Shown here in pieces: positions 51,115-59,974 of a stretch of 64,000 nt of DNA. Under the pieces are notes generated by a model that worked only from the letters and a program-made list of their open reading frames with translations, was not told the origin of the DNA and searched no databases. The position numbers and the translations under genes were made by a program. Origin of the DNA: JBNKHG01 sp050290225. GTDB taxonomy: Bacteria; Pseudomonadota; Gammaproteobacteria; Pseudomonadales; Cellvibrionaceae. Numbering within the stretch: the stretch's first letter is position 1; the number at the start of each line of letters is the position of its first letter. The stretch is taken from the NCBI GenBank assembly GCA_050290225.1, contig JBNKHG010000051.1, positions 40,713 through 104,712 of the forward strand. Direction: 5' to 3'.

Positions 51115-52728
51115 TTAGTGCTGACAGGTGGCGGTGGCGATGGCGGCTTTGATCTTGTCGGTATCAAAGGTGCGCCAGCGGGCGGCGACATGCTGGTCGG
51201 GGCGCAACAGGTAGACAGCGCCTTGCTTGCCGTCGAAGCGTTCTGTCAGTAATCCATCCTTGTCCTCGAAGTCTTTGCCCACGACGGTGATCTTGGCAGT
51301 GATTCCGCCCTGGCTGAGACTGTCGACAGCGGGCGCGTCACCAAACACCAGCACTTCAAACCGCTCACCGATCTGGTTCAGGAACCAGGCGTCCTGGCCG
51401 TTTTTGCGGATAGGCGCGTCGGCGCAGTTGGTGCCGGGCTTCATGGTACCGGCAAACTCGCTTTCATCGGCCGTGTTGAGCGAAGAGTGCAGATAAGGCG
51501 TGGGTGTAGACAGACGACCGCTGTTCACCAATGGGCGAGCGAATTCGTGATGTTCCGCCAGTTTCAGCACTGCGTCGCGGAAGAAGCGGCTGCTCTTGCT
51601 CTTGGGCGTGATAAAGTCCGTGGAGCGGGTGGAGTTTTTAAGGTTGTCATCGGCGGCGAAAACACGCTCTTCTGAATAGGTGTCGATCAATTCCATGGAC
51701 GCCTGTCCGTCTATGAACAGCTTCAGTTTCCAGCCCAGATTGTCGATATCCTGCACCCCGGTGTTTGCACCCCGGGCGCCGAAGGGCGAGACCTGGTGGG
51801 CGGCGTCGCCGGCGAAGAGCACGCGACCGTAGCGGAACTTGTCCATGCGGCGGCAGGCAAACTGATATACCGATACCCACTCCAGTTCGAATTCGCAGTC
51901 TTCTCCCAGCATCTGTTTTAACAGTGGAATCACATTCTCTGGCTTCTTGGCCTCTTCCGGATCGGCGTCCCACCCCAGCTGAAAGTCGATACGCCAGACA
52001 TCGTCAGACTGCTTGTGGAGCAGGGCCGACTGATTCTTGTGGAAGACGGGATCGAACCAGAACCAGCGCTCGGTGGGGAAGTCGTTTTTCATCACCACGT
52101 CGGCGATCAGGAATCGGTCCTGGAAAAACTGGCCGGAGAACTCGCCATTGACCATCTTGCGGGTGTCGCTGTTGGCGCCGTCACAGGCAATCACCCAGTC
52201 GGCCTCCATTTTGAAAATGCCGTCGGGAGTTTCCAACACCAGGGTGACATAGTCGTCGTGCTGGGTGATGCTCAGCAGCTTGTGCTTCCAACGCAGATCA
52301 ACGGTTTCCAGCTCATTGCACTTGGTCACCATATACTCTTCGAGATAGTACTGCTGGAGGTTGATCATGGCCGGCATTTTGTGGCCCGCTTCCGGCAGCA
52401 GGTCAAACTCATAGGCCAATTCTTCCTGGAAGAACACTTTGCCGACTTTCCAGCCGATTCCTTTTTCCACCATCGGGGCTGCCACGCCAAGGCGGTCCCA
52501 GATTTCCAGCGGACGCTTGGCGTAACACACGGCACGGGAGCCGATACTGACCGTGTTGTTGTCGTCGATAACCACGGCAGAAATGCCCTGCCTGGCACAA
52601 TCGAGGGCGGCCGTCAGGCCAATAGGGCCTGCGCCGATAACCACGACCGGGTGGCGTTTGGTGACGCCATCCTTTTGTTCCTGGGACTGGATATACTCGA
52701 ATTCTGGGTAGGTGTAGGTATTTAGCAT
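51115..52728 (-). CDS. mhaA2: FAD-dependent aromatic hydroxylase, second MhaA-like copy
   Basis: A 537-residue flavin monooxygenase and clear paralogue of 31976-33652: VVVIGAGPIGLTAALDCARQ, DWVIACDGANSDTRKM and LFAGDAAHQVSPFGARGANT. The start chosen is ATG 52728 (MLNTYTYPEFEY), which matches the first copy; 52746 is an in-frame alternative. It probably hydroxylates a related aryl acid; whether it is redundant or has a different ring-substitution preference is open. Two operator-like sites (52806-52843) lie upstream. No FNR-like box is present here, unlike the first copy. Confidence 0.86.
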   Translation of the reverse strand: MLNTYTYPEFEYIQSQEQKDGVTKRHPVVVIGAGPIGLTAALDCARQGISAVVIDDNNTVSIGSRAVCYAKRPLEIWDRLGVAAPMVEKGIGWKVGKVFFQEELAYEFDLLPEAGHKMPAMINLQQYYLEEYMVTKCNELETVDLRWKHKLLSITQHDDYVTLVLETPDGIFKMEADWVIACDGANSDTRKMVNGEFSGQFFQDRFLIADVVMKNDFPTERWFWFDPVFHKNQSALLHKQSDDVWRIDFQLGWDADPEEAKKPENVIPLLKQMLGEDCEFELEWVSVYQFACRRMDKFRYGRVLFAGDAAHQVSPFGARGANTGVQDIDNLGWKLKLFIDGQASMELIDTYSEERVFAADDNLKNSTRSTDFITPKSKSSRFFRDAVLKLAEHHEFARPLVNSGRLSTPTPYLHSSLNTADESEFAGTMKPGTNCADAPIRKNGQDAWFLNQIGERFEVLVFGDAPAVDSLSQGGITAKITVVGKDFEDKDGLLTERFDGKQGAVYLLRPDQHVAARWRTFDTDKIKAAIATATCQH

Positions 52729-52805
52729 ATTCTCTGGCTCCGCCATCAGTTGATAGCCGTAATGTTGTTATCGCCCTGTCTGTTCAGTTGCCGGATCTCT
52801 ACAAA

Positions 52806-52843
52806 GGTTGCAACTGAAACCAATAATAGTTTCATGTGAGACT
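52806..52843. promoter_or_regulatory. Tandem MarR-type operator candidates upstream of mhaA2
   Basis: GGTTGCAACTGAAACC (52806-52821) and AGTTTCATGTGAGACT (52828-52843), with starts 22 bp apart. A pair with the same 22-bp step stands upstream of the VOC gene. The rest of 52844-53131 contains no gene I can support. Confidence 0.6.
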
Positions 52844-53131
52844 AAATGCAAGTATGAATTTTAATGAAAATCAGGCGCTAGGGATTTTTTGGGATGATGT
52901 CAGTCAGGTTTGGCTAGAGTTTGTCCTAAATAAGGTTAAATATTGGTCGTGAGTTTGGGTAAAAAGGTTGATCGCCCTGATAGTGGTTTCGAATGAGAAT
53001 ATTAGGCCGCGCTTTGGGTATTGAAGCGCTTACCACCGTAAGAAGGTGATCCGGTCTGGCTGCGCAATGCGTAGCTGGAGCCTGTCCAAAGATGGGGTTC
53101 TAAAGTGTGGAGCAAAGGGGAAAATAAAAGA

Positions 53132-53167
53132 GGGTCCCGGCCATAAGTCATGCAACAGTCGGGACCC
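53132..53167 (-). terminator. Intrinsic terminator of the VOC gene
   Basis: Stem GGGTCCCG / CGGGACCC with a 20-base loop; on the minus strand CTTTTATTTT follows. It ends the gene with stop at 53194. Confidence 0.65.
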
Positions 53168-53193
53168 AATTGGAGAGGATATAGGAGGCTGGT

Positions 53194-53730
53194 TCAGTGG
53201 TTGAATTCTTCGCTATGTAACCAGGCTGCCTGTTTCAGCGTTTTCTTGTTTTTGCTCCATTCTTCCAGCATTTCCTCGGCTACCGCATTGAGCTTCTCAA
53301 TCTGCCCGGGTTTGTCGGTACGAACCGTCAGTTCCACCCGGTGGCCGTTGGGGTCGAAGAAGTAGATGGACTTGATAATTTCATGGTTGGTAACGCCCAC
53401 CACATCCAGGCCTTTGGCTTCCAGTTCGTCCTTGGCCTGCAACAATTCCTCCTCGCTCTCCAGTTCGAAGGCAATATGCTGAACCCAGTCCGGTGTGTTG
53501 GGGTCGCGCCCCATGGGTGGAGAGTTGGGGATTTCAAAAAAGGCGAGAATATTGCCGTTGCCCGCATCCATAAACAGGTGCATATAGGGATCTGGCTCCT
53601 TGGTGGAGGGGACGCGATTCTCGGAGATGGCAAGGATAAAGTCCATATTCAGCATGTCGCGGTAAAAACTGGCAGTCTCTTTGGCATCGTTGCAGCGGTA
53701 GGCGACATGGTGAATCTGTTTGATCTTCAT
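53194..53730 (-). CDS. VOC-fold (glyoxalase/extradiol-dioxygenase-like) protein
   Basis: A 178-residue vicinal-oxygen-chelate protein. Metal-ligand-type segments are IHHVAYRCNDAKETASFYRD at the start (His7 or His8), QHIAFELES in the middle and HRVELTVRT near 130, the usual His-His-Glu pattern. It may isomerise or cleave a ring or act as an accessory dioxygenase. It has its own operators upstream (53772-53809) and a terminator downstream, so it is a single-gene unit of the MarR regulon (inference). Substrate not known. Confidence 0.88.
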   Translation of the reverse strand: MKIKQIHHVAYRCNDAKETASFYRDMLNMDFILAISENRVPSTKEPDPYMHLFMDAGNGNILAFFEIPNSPPMGRDPNTPDWVQHIAFELESEEELLQAKDELEAKGLDVVGVTNHEIIKSIYFFDPNGHRVELTVRTDKPGQIEKLNAVAEEMLEEWSKNKKTLKQAAWLHSEEFNH

Positions 53731-53771
53731 CAGCGTTGTTCCTCAATGATTAGATTTGTCGAAATCCAATT

Positions 53772-53809
53772 GGTTACATATGAAACTAATAATAGTTGCG
53801 AAAGTAACT
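53772..53809. promoter_or_regulatory. Tandem MarR-type operator candidates upstream of the VOC gene
   Basis: GGTTACATATGAAACT (53772-53787) and AGTTGCGAAAGTAACT (53794-53809), starts 22 bp apart. The first matches the hmgA site AGTTACATATGAAACA at 14 of 16 bases. The second has good outer arms AGTT/AACT but a different centre. Confidence 0.65.
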
Positions 53810-53966
53810 AAATGCAAGCGAAAAAAGCGCCCGGTGTCCTGGGTGATCACCGAATCTTCTGTGAGAGCTCCTTTAATGGGAGCGTTAAGCCCAATAAATG
53901 CTTTATAAATCAACAGCTTTTAGAATTAATCTGATGTGATGGGGGAGGCTGTAGCTGGTGCAAGAC

Positions 53967-53982
53967 CTTCTTATGTGAGACT
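53967..53982. promoter_or_regulatory. MarR-type operator candidate upstream of the MarR gene
   Basis: CTTCTTATGTGAGACT agrees with the mhaA2 site AGTTTCATGTGAGACT at 12 of 16 bases. It lies 53 bp before the MarR start at 54035, the expected place for autoregulation. Confidence 0.5.
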
Positions 53983-54034
53983 ATTGGTGCTTATCCGACC
54001 ACCCTGGCATGGAATCGCAGGAGACATATTTGCC

Positions 54035-54490
54035 ATGACAGAGCACAGCCCACGTACTGTGATGCTGAACCAGTTTATCCCGTATCGCATGGTTAACCTC
54101 GCCAAGCGGATCAGCGACTCCTGTTCCGATATTTATATGGATGACTTCGATGTCTCCGTGCCAGAGTGGCGTATATTGGCGCGGCTGGCGGAGCATGATC
54201 GGCAGAATGCCCGGGATATTGGTGAAGTCACCTTCATGGACAAGTCAAAGGTATCCCGTGCAGTCAAGCTGTTGGACAGCAAGGGGTACCTGAACAAGGC
54301 CAAGGACCCCAACGATAACCGCGTGACCTACCTCTCTCTCTCCGATACCGGACGTCAACTCTATAATGACATTGCACCGCGGGCGCTCGATTGGGAAAGC
54401 CGGCTGATCAGTGCGTTGGATATCAGTGAGTACCGGGATCTTATGCGGATTCTGGAAAAGCTGGACCGGCGCTTGGATACCATGAAATAG
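54035..54490 (+). CDS. MarR-family transcriptional regulator
   Basis: A 151-residue MarR regulator starting at ATG 54035 (CAGGAG upstream); the frame is open to 53936 but that stretch carries the operator. The winged helix is at about 50-110: VPEWRILARLAEHDRQNARD, then MDKSKVSRAVKLLDSKGYLN and DPNDNRVTYLSLSDTGRQLY. Family members bind aromatic acids and repress catabolic genes. It is divergent from the VOC gene; the shared 304-bp gap holds three operator-like sites. I propose it controls hmgA, mhaA, mhaA2, VOC and itself. Confidence 0.93.
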   Translation: MTEHSPRTVMLNQFIPYRMVNLAKRISDSCSDIYMDDFDVSVPEWRILARLAEHDRQNARDIGEVTFMDKSKVSRAVKLLDSKGYLNKAKDPNDNRVTYLSLSDTGRQLYNDIAPRALDWESRLISALDISEYRDLMRILEKLDRRLDTMK

Positions 54491-54579
54491 GCGCAATTTG
54501 GCAGCAGCGCCGAATGTAAATGCTTTATCGGTTTGAAGATCGCGGGCAGATTAACAGTGGCGTTGAGTGAGCGACTTAT

Positions 54580-54834
54580 TCAACGCATATGGTGGGGCAG
54601 AATCAGAATGTTTTTGCTGCCCAGTGGTGGGTGCCGGCGAATGGCATTGCGAATTTCCCGCACGACTTCATCGTAGTACTGGCTACAAAAATGTTCTGCC
54701 TGGGTCACTTCGTTGGAGGAAAAGTCGAAGTGGTCTCGAATGGCTTCTATGGTGATCGTACCCACATAGGTGTGGCCATCGGCTTCCAGTTCAAATCTGA
54801 CGCCGTCATTTTCCAGGTCGGGACTGAATGTCAT
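54580..54834 (-). CDS. Small protein, DUF1488-like
   Basis: An 84-residue protein whose VRFELEADGHTYVGTITIEA then IRDHF block resembles the DUF1488 family (small proteins of unknown role). It has no membrane segment or signal. The start follows GGAGGCAATT, a good ribosome-binding site. The 3' neighbour is the MarR gene, convergent. Family name is tentative. Confidence 0.6.
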   Translation of the reverse strand: MTFSPDLENDGVRFELEADGHTYVGTITIEAIRDHFDFSSNEVTQAEHFCSQYYDEVVREIRNAIRRHPPLGSKNILILPHHMR

Positions 54835-55049
54835 AATTGCCTCCGAACAGAAAATCCTGCGGTTTGGCAGTCAAGGTGCGTGCCGCAGGTAACTGATTTC
54901 TTTGTCAGGCATTTCTATAACATATAGCACAGATTCCCGGGCCTTACGTGACTTTTCCAACCCGAAAATTGGTTGGGCTCACGCCGACTGCGGGGGTGTT
55001 TTACCGGGTGGTGGGAAAATGAGACTGAGGCATTCAGTCTCTTCTCTAA

Positions 55050-55487
55050 TTATTGCAAGCGAAAATCGTATTCCTGGGCGGCACTGGCGCTATCGTAGGG
55101 CGGGGTGTAATCGATCGCGCGGCCTTGATCTTTGAGTGGAAATTGATTTGACCAACCAGTGGTGGCGTCGTGATAGGCCATGCCTTTCAGAAACCGAATT
55201 TTGGCTTTTTCTTCTTCAAACCAGTCGGCATTGAAGCAGGCTTCCACTTCGTTGAATTGCTGGTAGTAGGAGGGCTCGCGATTATCCTCGATTAAAAAAA
55301 CGTGAAGTGGGCAACCGTCGACTTCAATTTCCAGGCCGCGTTGCTGCATGCCTTCAATCAGGTTCCGCAGTGCAGGGTCGCGGCGTTCCATTCCTGAGTT
55401 TATGACTGCGGAAGCCTGGTGGTTCATTACCCAGAGGGCGTCGCGAAGATTGCGTGTGCGAAACAGTAAATATTTTTGTTTGGTCAT
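55050..55487 (-). CDS. Conserved-looking hypothetical protein
   Basis: A 145-residue soluble protein starting MTKQKYLLFRTRNLRDALWV. It is rich in aromatic and charged residues and has two Cys (GCPLHVF, ACFNADWF). No signal or membrane segment is seen. Normal codon use and length suggest a real gene. I do not recognise a family. Confidence 0.6.
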   Translation of the reverse strand: MTKQKYLLFRTRNLRDALWVMNHQASAVINSGMERRDPALRNLIEGMQQRGLEIEVDGCPLHVFLIEDNREPSYYQQFNEVEACFNADWFEEEKAKIRFLKGMAYHDATTGWSNQFPLKDQGRAIDYTPPYDSASAAQEYDFRLQ

Positions 55488-55761
55488 AGTGTGTTGTTAG
55501 TAAAACGTTCTACGAAAACATTGAACCTATACATTGTACTAATAGAAATACCCTCCCGTTCCTTGCCGAACGGTAAGGTCATGACGTTGGATAGGTGTGA
55601 TTTATTACACGAATACTGCACCGCGTAGCTGCGGTCGTGGGCTATTTTACCGTTAGATGACAGCCACTCACAAGCGCCAACTAAAGCGGCGAGTTGATCG
55701 GGTAGTGCGTTTGGTTGCGCCTGGCGCTATTTCGCGGGACAGACCGGTCCGGAATATATGA

Positions 55762-55775
55762 TTGAGATCAATCAA
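55762..55775. promoter_or_regulatory. FNR/Anr-like box upstream of a Cys-rich small protein
   Basis: TTGAGATCAATCAA differs at one base from TTGAT-N4-ATCAA. It lies 66 bp before the gene at 55841. The remainder of 55488-55761 contains no gene I can support. Confidence 0.45.
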
Positions 55776-55840
55776 ATCGGGTTCCTCCCTTGAGAGCCGG
55801 GTTTCCCTTCAGAATAATGGTCAAATTGTAATCTGAAGGA

Positions 55841-56125
55841 GTGCGGGTATTGAAACCGGATACCTCTTCTGCAATGCGCCGCCTGATTGATCAGGTGCGC
55901 ACCGAGATTCCCTTTGATTTGCCCGAAGAGACAATCTGCTCGGGTGATTGTCGGGGGTGTGCAAAAAAACTGCTGGAATTCCTTGATGCCGAATTAAGTG
56001 ATTGGGAGTGCCGCCTGGATGCCGGTGAGGTGCCGCTACTGGGGGAGGTTCAGCGGTTGGGGCGCTGTTGCCGGAAAGTTCATATCGCTCTGCGTGTCTC
56101 CCTGGCCCCTGTTGCGGTCATCTGA
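55841..56125 (+). CDS. Small cysteine-rich protein, unknown function
   Basis: A 94-residue protein with seven-residue-spaced cysteines: ICSGDCRGCAKKLLEF (C..xxxC..xxC) and GRCCRKV near 75. The arrangement could bind a metal or cluster. The start is GTG or the ATG at the sixth-plus codon region (SSAMRRLIDQ); 55841 GTG has AAGGAG upstream and is preferred. A near-perfect FNR/Anr box upstream suggests oxygen-dependent expression. Not recognised further. Confidence 0.6.
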   Translation: MRVLKPDTSSAMRRLIDQVRTEIPFDLPEETICSGDCRGCAKKLLEFLDAELSDWECRLDAGEVPLLGEVQRLGRCCRKVHIALRVSLAPVAVI

Positions 56126-56224
56126 GCGAGTGCCGGCAGCCAGCTCGGTCCGAGGCACTGGCTTGGTTCAATGGTTAGGCGGCCGTTAATTTGATAACCT
56201 GCGTGGCCAGCCGATTGGCGAGCA

Positions 56225-56497
56225 ATGCAGGTATCTCACATGTCTTTTTCATCACCCGTCAAACCCGGAAAATACCGCCATTACAAGGGCCGTGAATATC
56301 AGGTGTTTGAAACCGCGCGGCACAGTGAGACCGAGGAGCAACTGGTGGTTTATCGCTGTCTGTACGGTGATTTCAGCTGGTGGGTGCGCCCCTTGGCCAT
56401 GTTTATGGATTCGCTGGAGGTCGACGGGAAAAGGCAGCCCCGGTTTGAATATATCGGACCCATGTCAAGCGACGATGCACGTGCCCATGGCAGCTGA
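56225..56497 (+). CDS. DUF1653 family protein
   Basis: A 90-residue protein with the family pattern [20 protein letters not shown], then [15 protein letters not shown] and PRFEYIGP. A start at 56240 ([10 protein letters not shown]) is equally plausible. The role of DUF1653 is not established. Its 3' end overlaps the rlmA start. Confidence 0.85.
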   Translation: MQVSHMSFSSPVKPGKYRHYKGREYQVFETARHSETEEQLVVYRCLYGDFSWWVRPLAMFMDSLEVDGKRQPRFEYIGPMSSDDARAHGS

Positions 56498-57353
56498 AAC
56501 CGTGGTGGCTGATACAGTGGTTGAACCGGGGGCTGGTATATGGGCCTGTCCGGTGTGTGGCTCCGCCCTTAAATCGGCGGATAAACAATGGTTTTGTACG
56601 AATAACCACCGTTTCGATATCGCCAGGGAAGGCTACACCAATTTACTGCTGGCCAATCAAAAGCGTTCAGGTAATCCTGGCGACACCAAGGCGATGATGG
56701 CCAGCCGGCGGGCGTTTTTATCTGCGGGATACTATCAGCGCCTGGCTGACGCCCTGGTTGAATTGCTGGAACAATACCTCCTGCCCTGTGCCCGAGTGTT
56801 GGATCTAGGGTGTGGTGAGGGCTACTACCTGCAGCAGCTTTACCGTGCCTGCGCAGATTTTTCCCCCCACGGTATCGATATTTCCCGCGATGCGGTTAAG
56901 CTTGCCAGTCGGCAACTGAGGGCGGGACAGTTTGCCGTTGCCAGCAGTTTTCAACTGCCGGTGTTATCGGCATCGGTGGATTTGGCGTTGCGGGTTTTCG
57001 CTCCGGGTGATGCCAATGAAATTGCCCGGGTGTTAAAGCCTGGCGGTGTGCTGGTGGTGGTTTCCCCGGGGCCGAAACATCTATTTGACCTCAAACAGCG
57101 AATATATCCGCAACCGAAGGAGCACCGGTCGCCGATCACGCCTGACCCGTTTCGATTGCGTGAGCAGCACCGGGTCAGTTATCAGCTGCTGGTGCAGGGT
57201 GGCGAAGGCGTGAGGCAATTGCTGTCGATGACACCCTTTTTCTGGAAGGGAGGGCGCCTGGCAAAACGGGAATTGATGGAGGCGGAATCATTTTCCACGG
57301 CAGTGGATTTTGATATTCGTGTGTACGAGATTGATCGGCCCGGTTCGGGCTGA
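56475..57353 (+). CDS. rlmA: 23S rRNA (guanine-N1)-methyltransferase RlmA-type
   Basis: A 292-residue methyltransferase beginning at ATG 56475 or 56487, overlapping the DUF1653 stop. An N-terminal zinc finger [19 protein letters not shown] is followed by the family block [20 protein letters not shown] and the SAM motif [33 protein letters not shown] segment follows. The enzyme methylates G745 (or equivalent) in helix 35 of 23S rRNA. The zinc finger with the NLLLANQK block is diagnostic for RlmA over other small SAM enzymes. Confidence 0.9.
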   Translation: MHVPMAAETVVADTVVEPGAGIWACPVCGSALKSADKQWFCTNNHRFDIAREGYTNLLLANQKRSGNPGDTKAMMASRRAFLSAGYYQRLADALVELLEQYLLPCARVLDLGCGEGYYLQQLYRACADFSPHGIDISRDAVKLASRQLRAGQFAVASSFQLPVLSASVDLALRVFAPGDANEIARVLKPGGVLVVVSPGPKHLFDLKQRIYPQPKEHRSPITPDPFRLREQHRVSYQLLVQGGEGVRQLLSMTPFFWKGGRLAKRELMEAESFSTAVDFDIRVYEIDRPGSG

Positions 57354-57369
57354 CGGAAATTGTGTGGCG

Positions 57370-57930
57370 ATGAGCGAGACTGGGAAAACCGTAGCGAGCG
57401 AGCAGGACCAAGCATGGATGGCGAAGGCCATGGTGCTGGCTGCCAAGGCCGAGGCCCTGGGGGAGGTGCCCGTGGGAGCGCTGATCGTCAAGGATAACGC
57501 CGTGGTTGGAGAAGGGTGGAACCAACCCATCAGCAGCAGCGACCCCACGGCTCATGCGGAAATCATGGCGCTGCGGGATGCGGCGCTGCGTTTAAATAAC
57601 TATCGTCTGCCGGGTTGTACGTTGTATGTCACCATTGAGCCTTGCACCATGTGTGCAGGGGCCATCATCCATTCGCGTATTGAGCGGTTGGTCTTTGGTG
57701 CGCTGGAGCCAAAAGCCGGGGCGGTGGTCAGCAATGGTCGGATGTTTGAGTCCGAGCACTTCAACCATCGTGTCAGTTACCAGGGGGAGGTCTGCGCCGA
57801 AGACTGCAGTGCACAAATCAGTGCGTTTTTTCAGAGTCGCCGGCGGCAGAAGAAGGCGTTCAAAAAAGCCCAAAAGCAACTGTCCGGGGATGAAGCTGGC
57901 GATTGCAGGGATTCTTCGCCCGAAGGTTAG
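57370..57930 (+). CDS. tadA: tRNA-specific adenosine deaminase
   Basis: A 186-residue deaminase from ATG 57370. The zinc site is HAEIMALRDA (His-Ala-Glu) and EPCTMCAGAII (PCxxC), the TadA pattern; it converts A34 of tRNA-Arg to inosine. A C-terminal tail rich in Lys, Arg and Gln (SRRRQKKAFKKAQKQL) is usual for TadA. It starts 16 bp after the rlmA stop, and converges with mltF, 39 bp between stops. Confidence 0.95.
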   Translation: MSETGKTVASEQDQAWMAKAMVLAAKAEALGEVPVGALIVKDNAVVGEGWNQPISSSDPTAHAEIMALRDAALRLNNYRLPGCTLYVTIEPCTMCAGAIIHSRIERLVFGALEPKAGAVVSNGRMFESEHFNHRVSYQGEVCAEDCSAQISAFFQSRRRQKKAFKKAQKQLSGDEAGDCRDSSPEG

Positions 57931-57969
57931 CCGGGTGAAACCCGAATCGCGGATCGGCAGTGTTGCTGT

Positions 57970-59472
57970 TTACAACAGCGACTGTAATCGACCGGGCACG
58001 TGTTGATAATCGACCGCCTGGAAGCCAGTCATCTCTAAATGTGTGGATGGCTTGTTTTCTTCCAGGGCTGCCAGGCGGCGGTCCTTTAGCTGGTCGTGCC
58101 AGGCCAGAATATTGTAGAAGCTGCGTATGTTCTGCACATAGCTCACTGCCTCCCAGCCACGGGCATAGCCGCGTTTGGTTTGCCGGTAGTATTTGCGTTT
58201 GGCCAGTAATGGCAGGTGCTTGGCGACATCTGTCCACTTGTCCGGGTCGCCGCCTAGGCGTTCCGTCAGCACGCGTGCGTCCTCCATATGGCCGAAGCCG
58301 ACATTGTAGGCGGCCAGGGCGAGCCAAGTGCGATCAGGGCCCTGGATATCCTTGGGGATGCGGTCGAAAATTTTCTTGAAATACCTGGCTCCACCGTCAA
58401 TGCTCTGCTTGGGGTCCGTGCGGTTGGTTACGCCCATTTCCCTGGCGGTGGTCTGGGTCAGCATCATCAGTCCGCGTACTCCGGTGTAGGAGCGGGCGCG
58501 GGGGTTCCAGTGGGATTCCTGGTAGCTGATGGCGGCCAGCAGTGGCCACTCGATGTCGTATTTGTCGGCGGCGGCTTTCAGATCCGCTTCCCAGCGCGGC
58601 AGGCGGGACTCAATCCGGCGGGCGAATACCAGGGCGCCGCCATAATTCATCTCGTCCACATGACCGTAGTAGTGCTCCTTGATCTCTTCCAGGGTGCCGT
58701 CGTTCTTTATACGTTGGAAAAAGGCCTGTGAGGCTTTGTATAGGCTGTCATCGCCATTTTTGGGAAAGGCCCAGGCCAGTTGCTGGGGCGCGCCAATGTC
58801 AAAGGCGACCCTTGCACGGGGGTAAAGCCCGCGATTCAGTTCAAAGGCGTTGGAGTCGACTATGGCGTAATCAATGATGCCGTTGTGCACCATCTCCACC
58901 AGATCCACCATTTCGGCGTCGGGTAATTCTATCCAGCGCAGCTCGGGGTAGGTGGATTTCAGCTCCTTCAGGCGCTCCGCATGGGAGGAATCGGCAATCA
59001 CCGCCAGTTCCTTGCCGATCATATCTTCGATGCCGTCCGGTTTTTCGCTGCCGTTGCGGTAGAGCAGTTGCTGGGTGACCTCCAGGTAAGGCTCGGAAAA
59101 ACGCACCTTTTCGCTGCGCACGGGGGTAATGCTGAGTCCCGATGCGCCCAGGTGTCCGTAGGCCGTGCCGATTCTGTCGATCATCAGTCCGAGGTTTTCC
59201 TCTTCCTGAATGACGAGTTCGACACCGATTTCGTCGGCAAAGGCCTTGGCGAGGGTGAATTCGAAGCCGGTCAGGCCGTTGGTGCCCTCGTAATAGGTGG
59301 TGGGTCCGTTACGGGAGATGACTTGCAGGCGACCTTCGGCCTGAATGGTTTCGAGGGTGGTGGGTGCACGGCCGGCCGTGAGAACCGCAGCACAACAGAG
59401 TACCGCAGTGGTCCCCAGCAGCTGCTTCAAGCCCCGGTGCAGCTGCGCACCTATCGACTTTTTGTTTCTCAT
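57970..59472 (-). CDS. mltF: Membrane-bound lytic murein transglycosylase F
   Basis: A 500-residue periplasmic enzyme with an N-terminal signal-anchor (LLGTTAVLCCAAVLTAGR), a solute-binding-like domain (about 38-270; GFEFTLAKAFADEIGVELV) and a C-terminal lysozyme-like SLT domain (about 290-450) whose catalytic Glu is in ISYQESHWNPRARS, followed by GVRGLMMLTQTTAREMGV. It cleaves peptidoglycan. The arrangement next to purL, in divergent orientation, is common in gammaproteobacteria. Confidence 0.95.
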   Translation of the reverse strand: MRNKKSIGAQLHRGLKQLLGTTAVLCCAAVLTAGRAPTTLETIQAEGRLQVISRNGPTTYYEGTNGLTGFEFTLAKAFADEIGVELVIQEEENLGLMIDRIGTAYGHLGASGLSITPVRSEKVRFSEPYLEVTQQLLYRNGSEKPDGIEDMIGKELAVIADSSHAERLKELKSTYPELRWIELPDAEMVDLVEMVHNGIIDYAIVDSNAFELNRGLYPRARVAFDIGAPQQLAWAFPKNGDDSLYKASQAFFQRIKNDGTLEEIKEHYYGHVDEMNYGGALVFARRIESRLPRWEADLKAAADKYDIEWPLLAAISYQESHWNPRARSYTGVRGLMMLTQTTAREMGVTNRTDPKQSIDGGARYFKKIFDRIPKDIQGPDRTWLALAAYNVGFGHMEDARVLTERLGGDPDKWTDVAKHLPLLAKRKYYRQTKRGYARGWEAVSYVQNIRSFYNILAWHDQLKDRRLAALEENKPSTHLEMTGFQAVDYQHVPGRLQSLL

Positions 59473-59974
59473 GTACGTGTCGCTCCGTCAACGAAGGCTG
59501 GCCCGGGTTAGGTGTTGACCTCAGGCTGCAGCGCCACTCAAATACCGAGTGTATGTGGATTTTGATGCCACCAGCACGAAAATTCGCGCAATTCTATACG
59601 CATCTAGTGTGATGCGCTAGCTTGTATTTGCATTCGAAATATAGTATGTGCTGGCGTCTGTTTGATCTAATTATAGACAGCCCTCCCAAGTTTTGCCGGA
59701 AAAAAGGTTAAATAGTCACCAACCGTTGTAGCCATAGGCCCGTTGACCTCCGCCTGGGCTGCTATCTAAGCGGGCCGGCCCTTAATACCTGCTGAATATT
59801 TTGATTGAGCTGTTTTTGATTGAACTAAAAGGGGCGTGAGAGGCTGCCTCGCGGTTCGTAATCAAGTACAATTGCCGCCTTTTTCGGGCCGCACCCACAG
59901 TCAATCGTGTCGATCGCCAGGATCGACTGCTAAACGGTGGGCCCCACACTTCAACCTAGAGGCGTTATCTGACT
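59473..59974. other. Intergenic region between mltF and purL
   Basis: A 502-bp divergent promoter region. I see no coding, RNA or strong palindromic feature; in other gammaproteobacteria a purine-responsive operator may lie before purL, but none is clear here. Confidence 0.5.
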
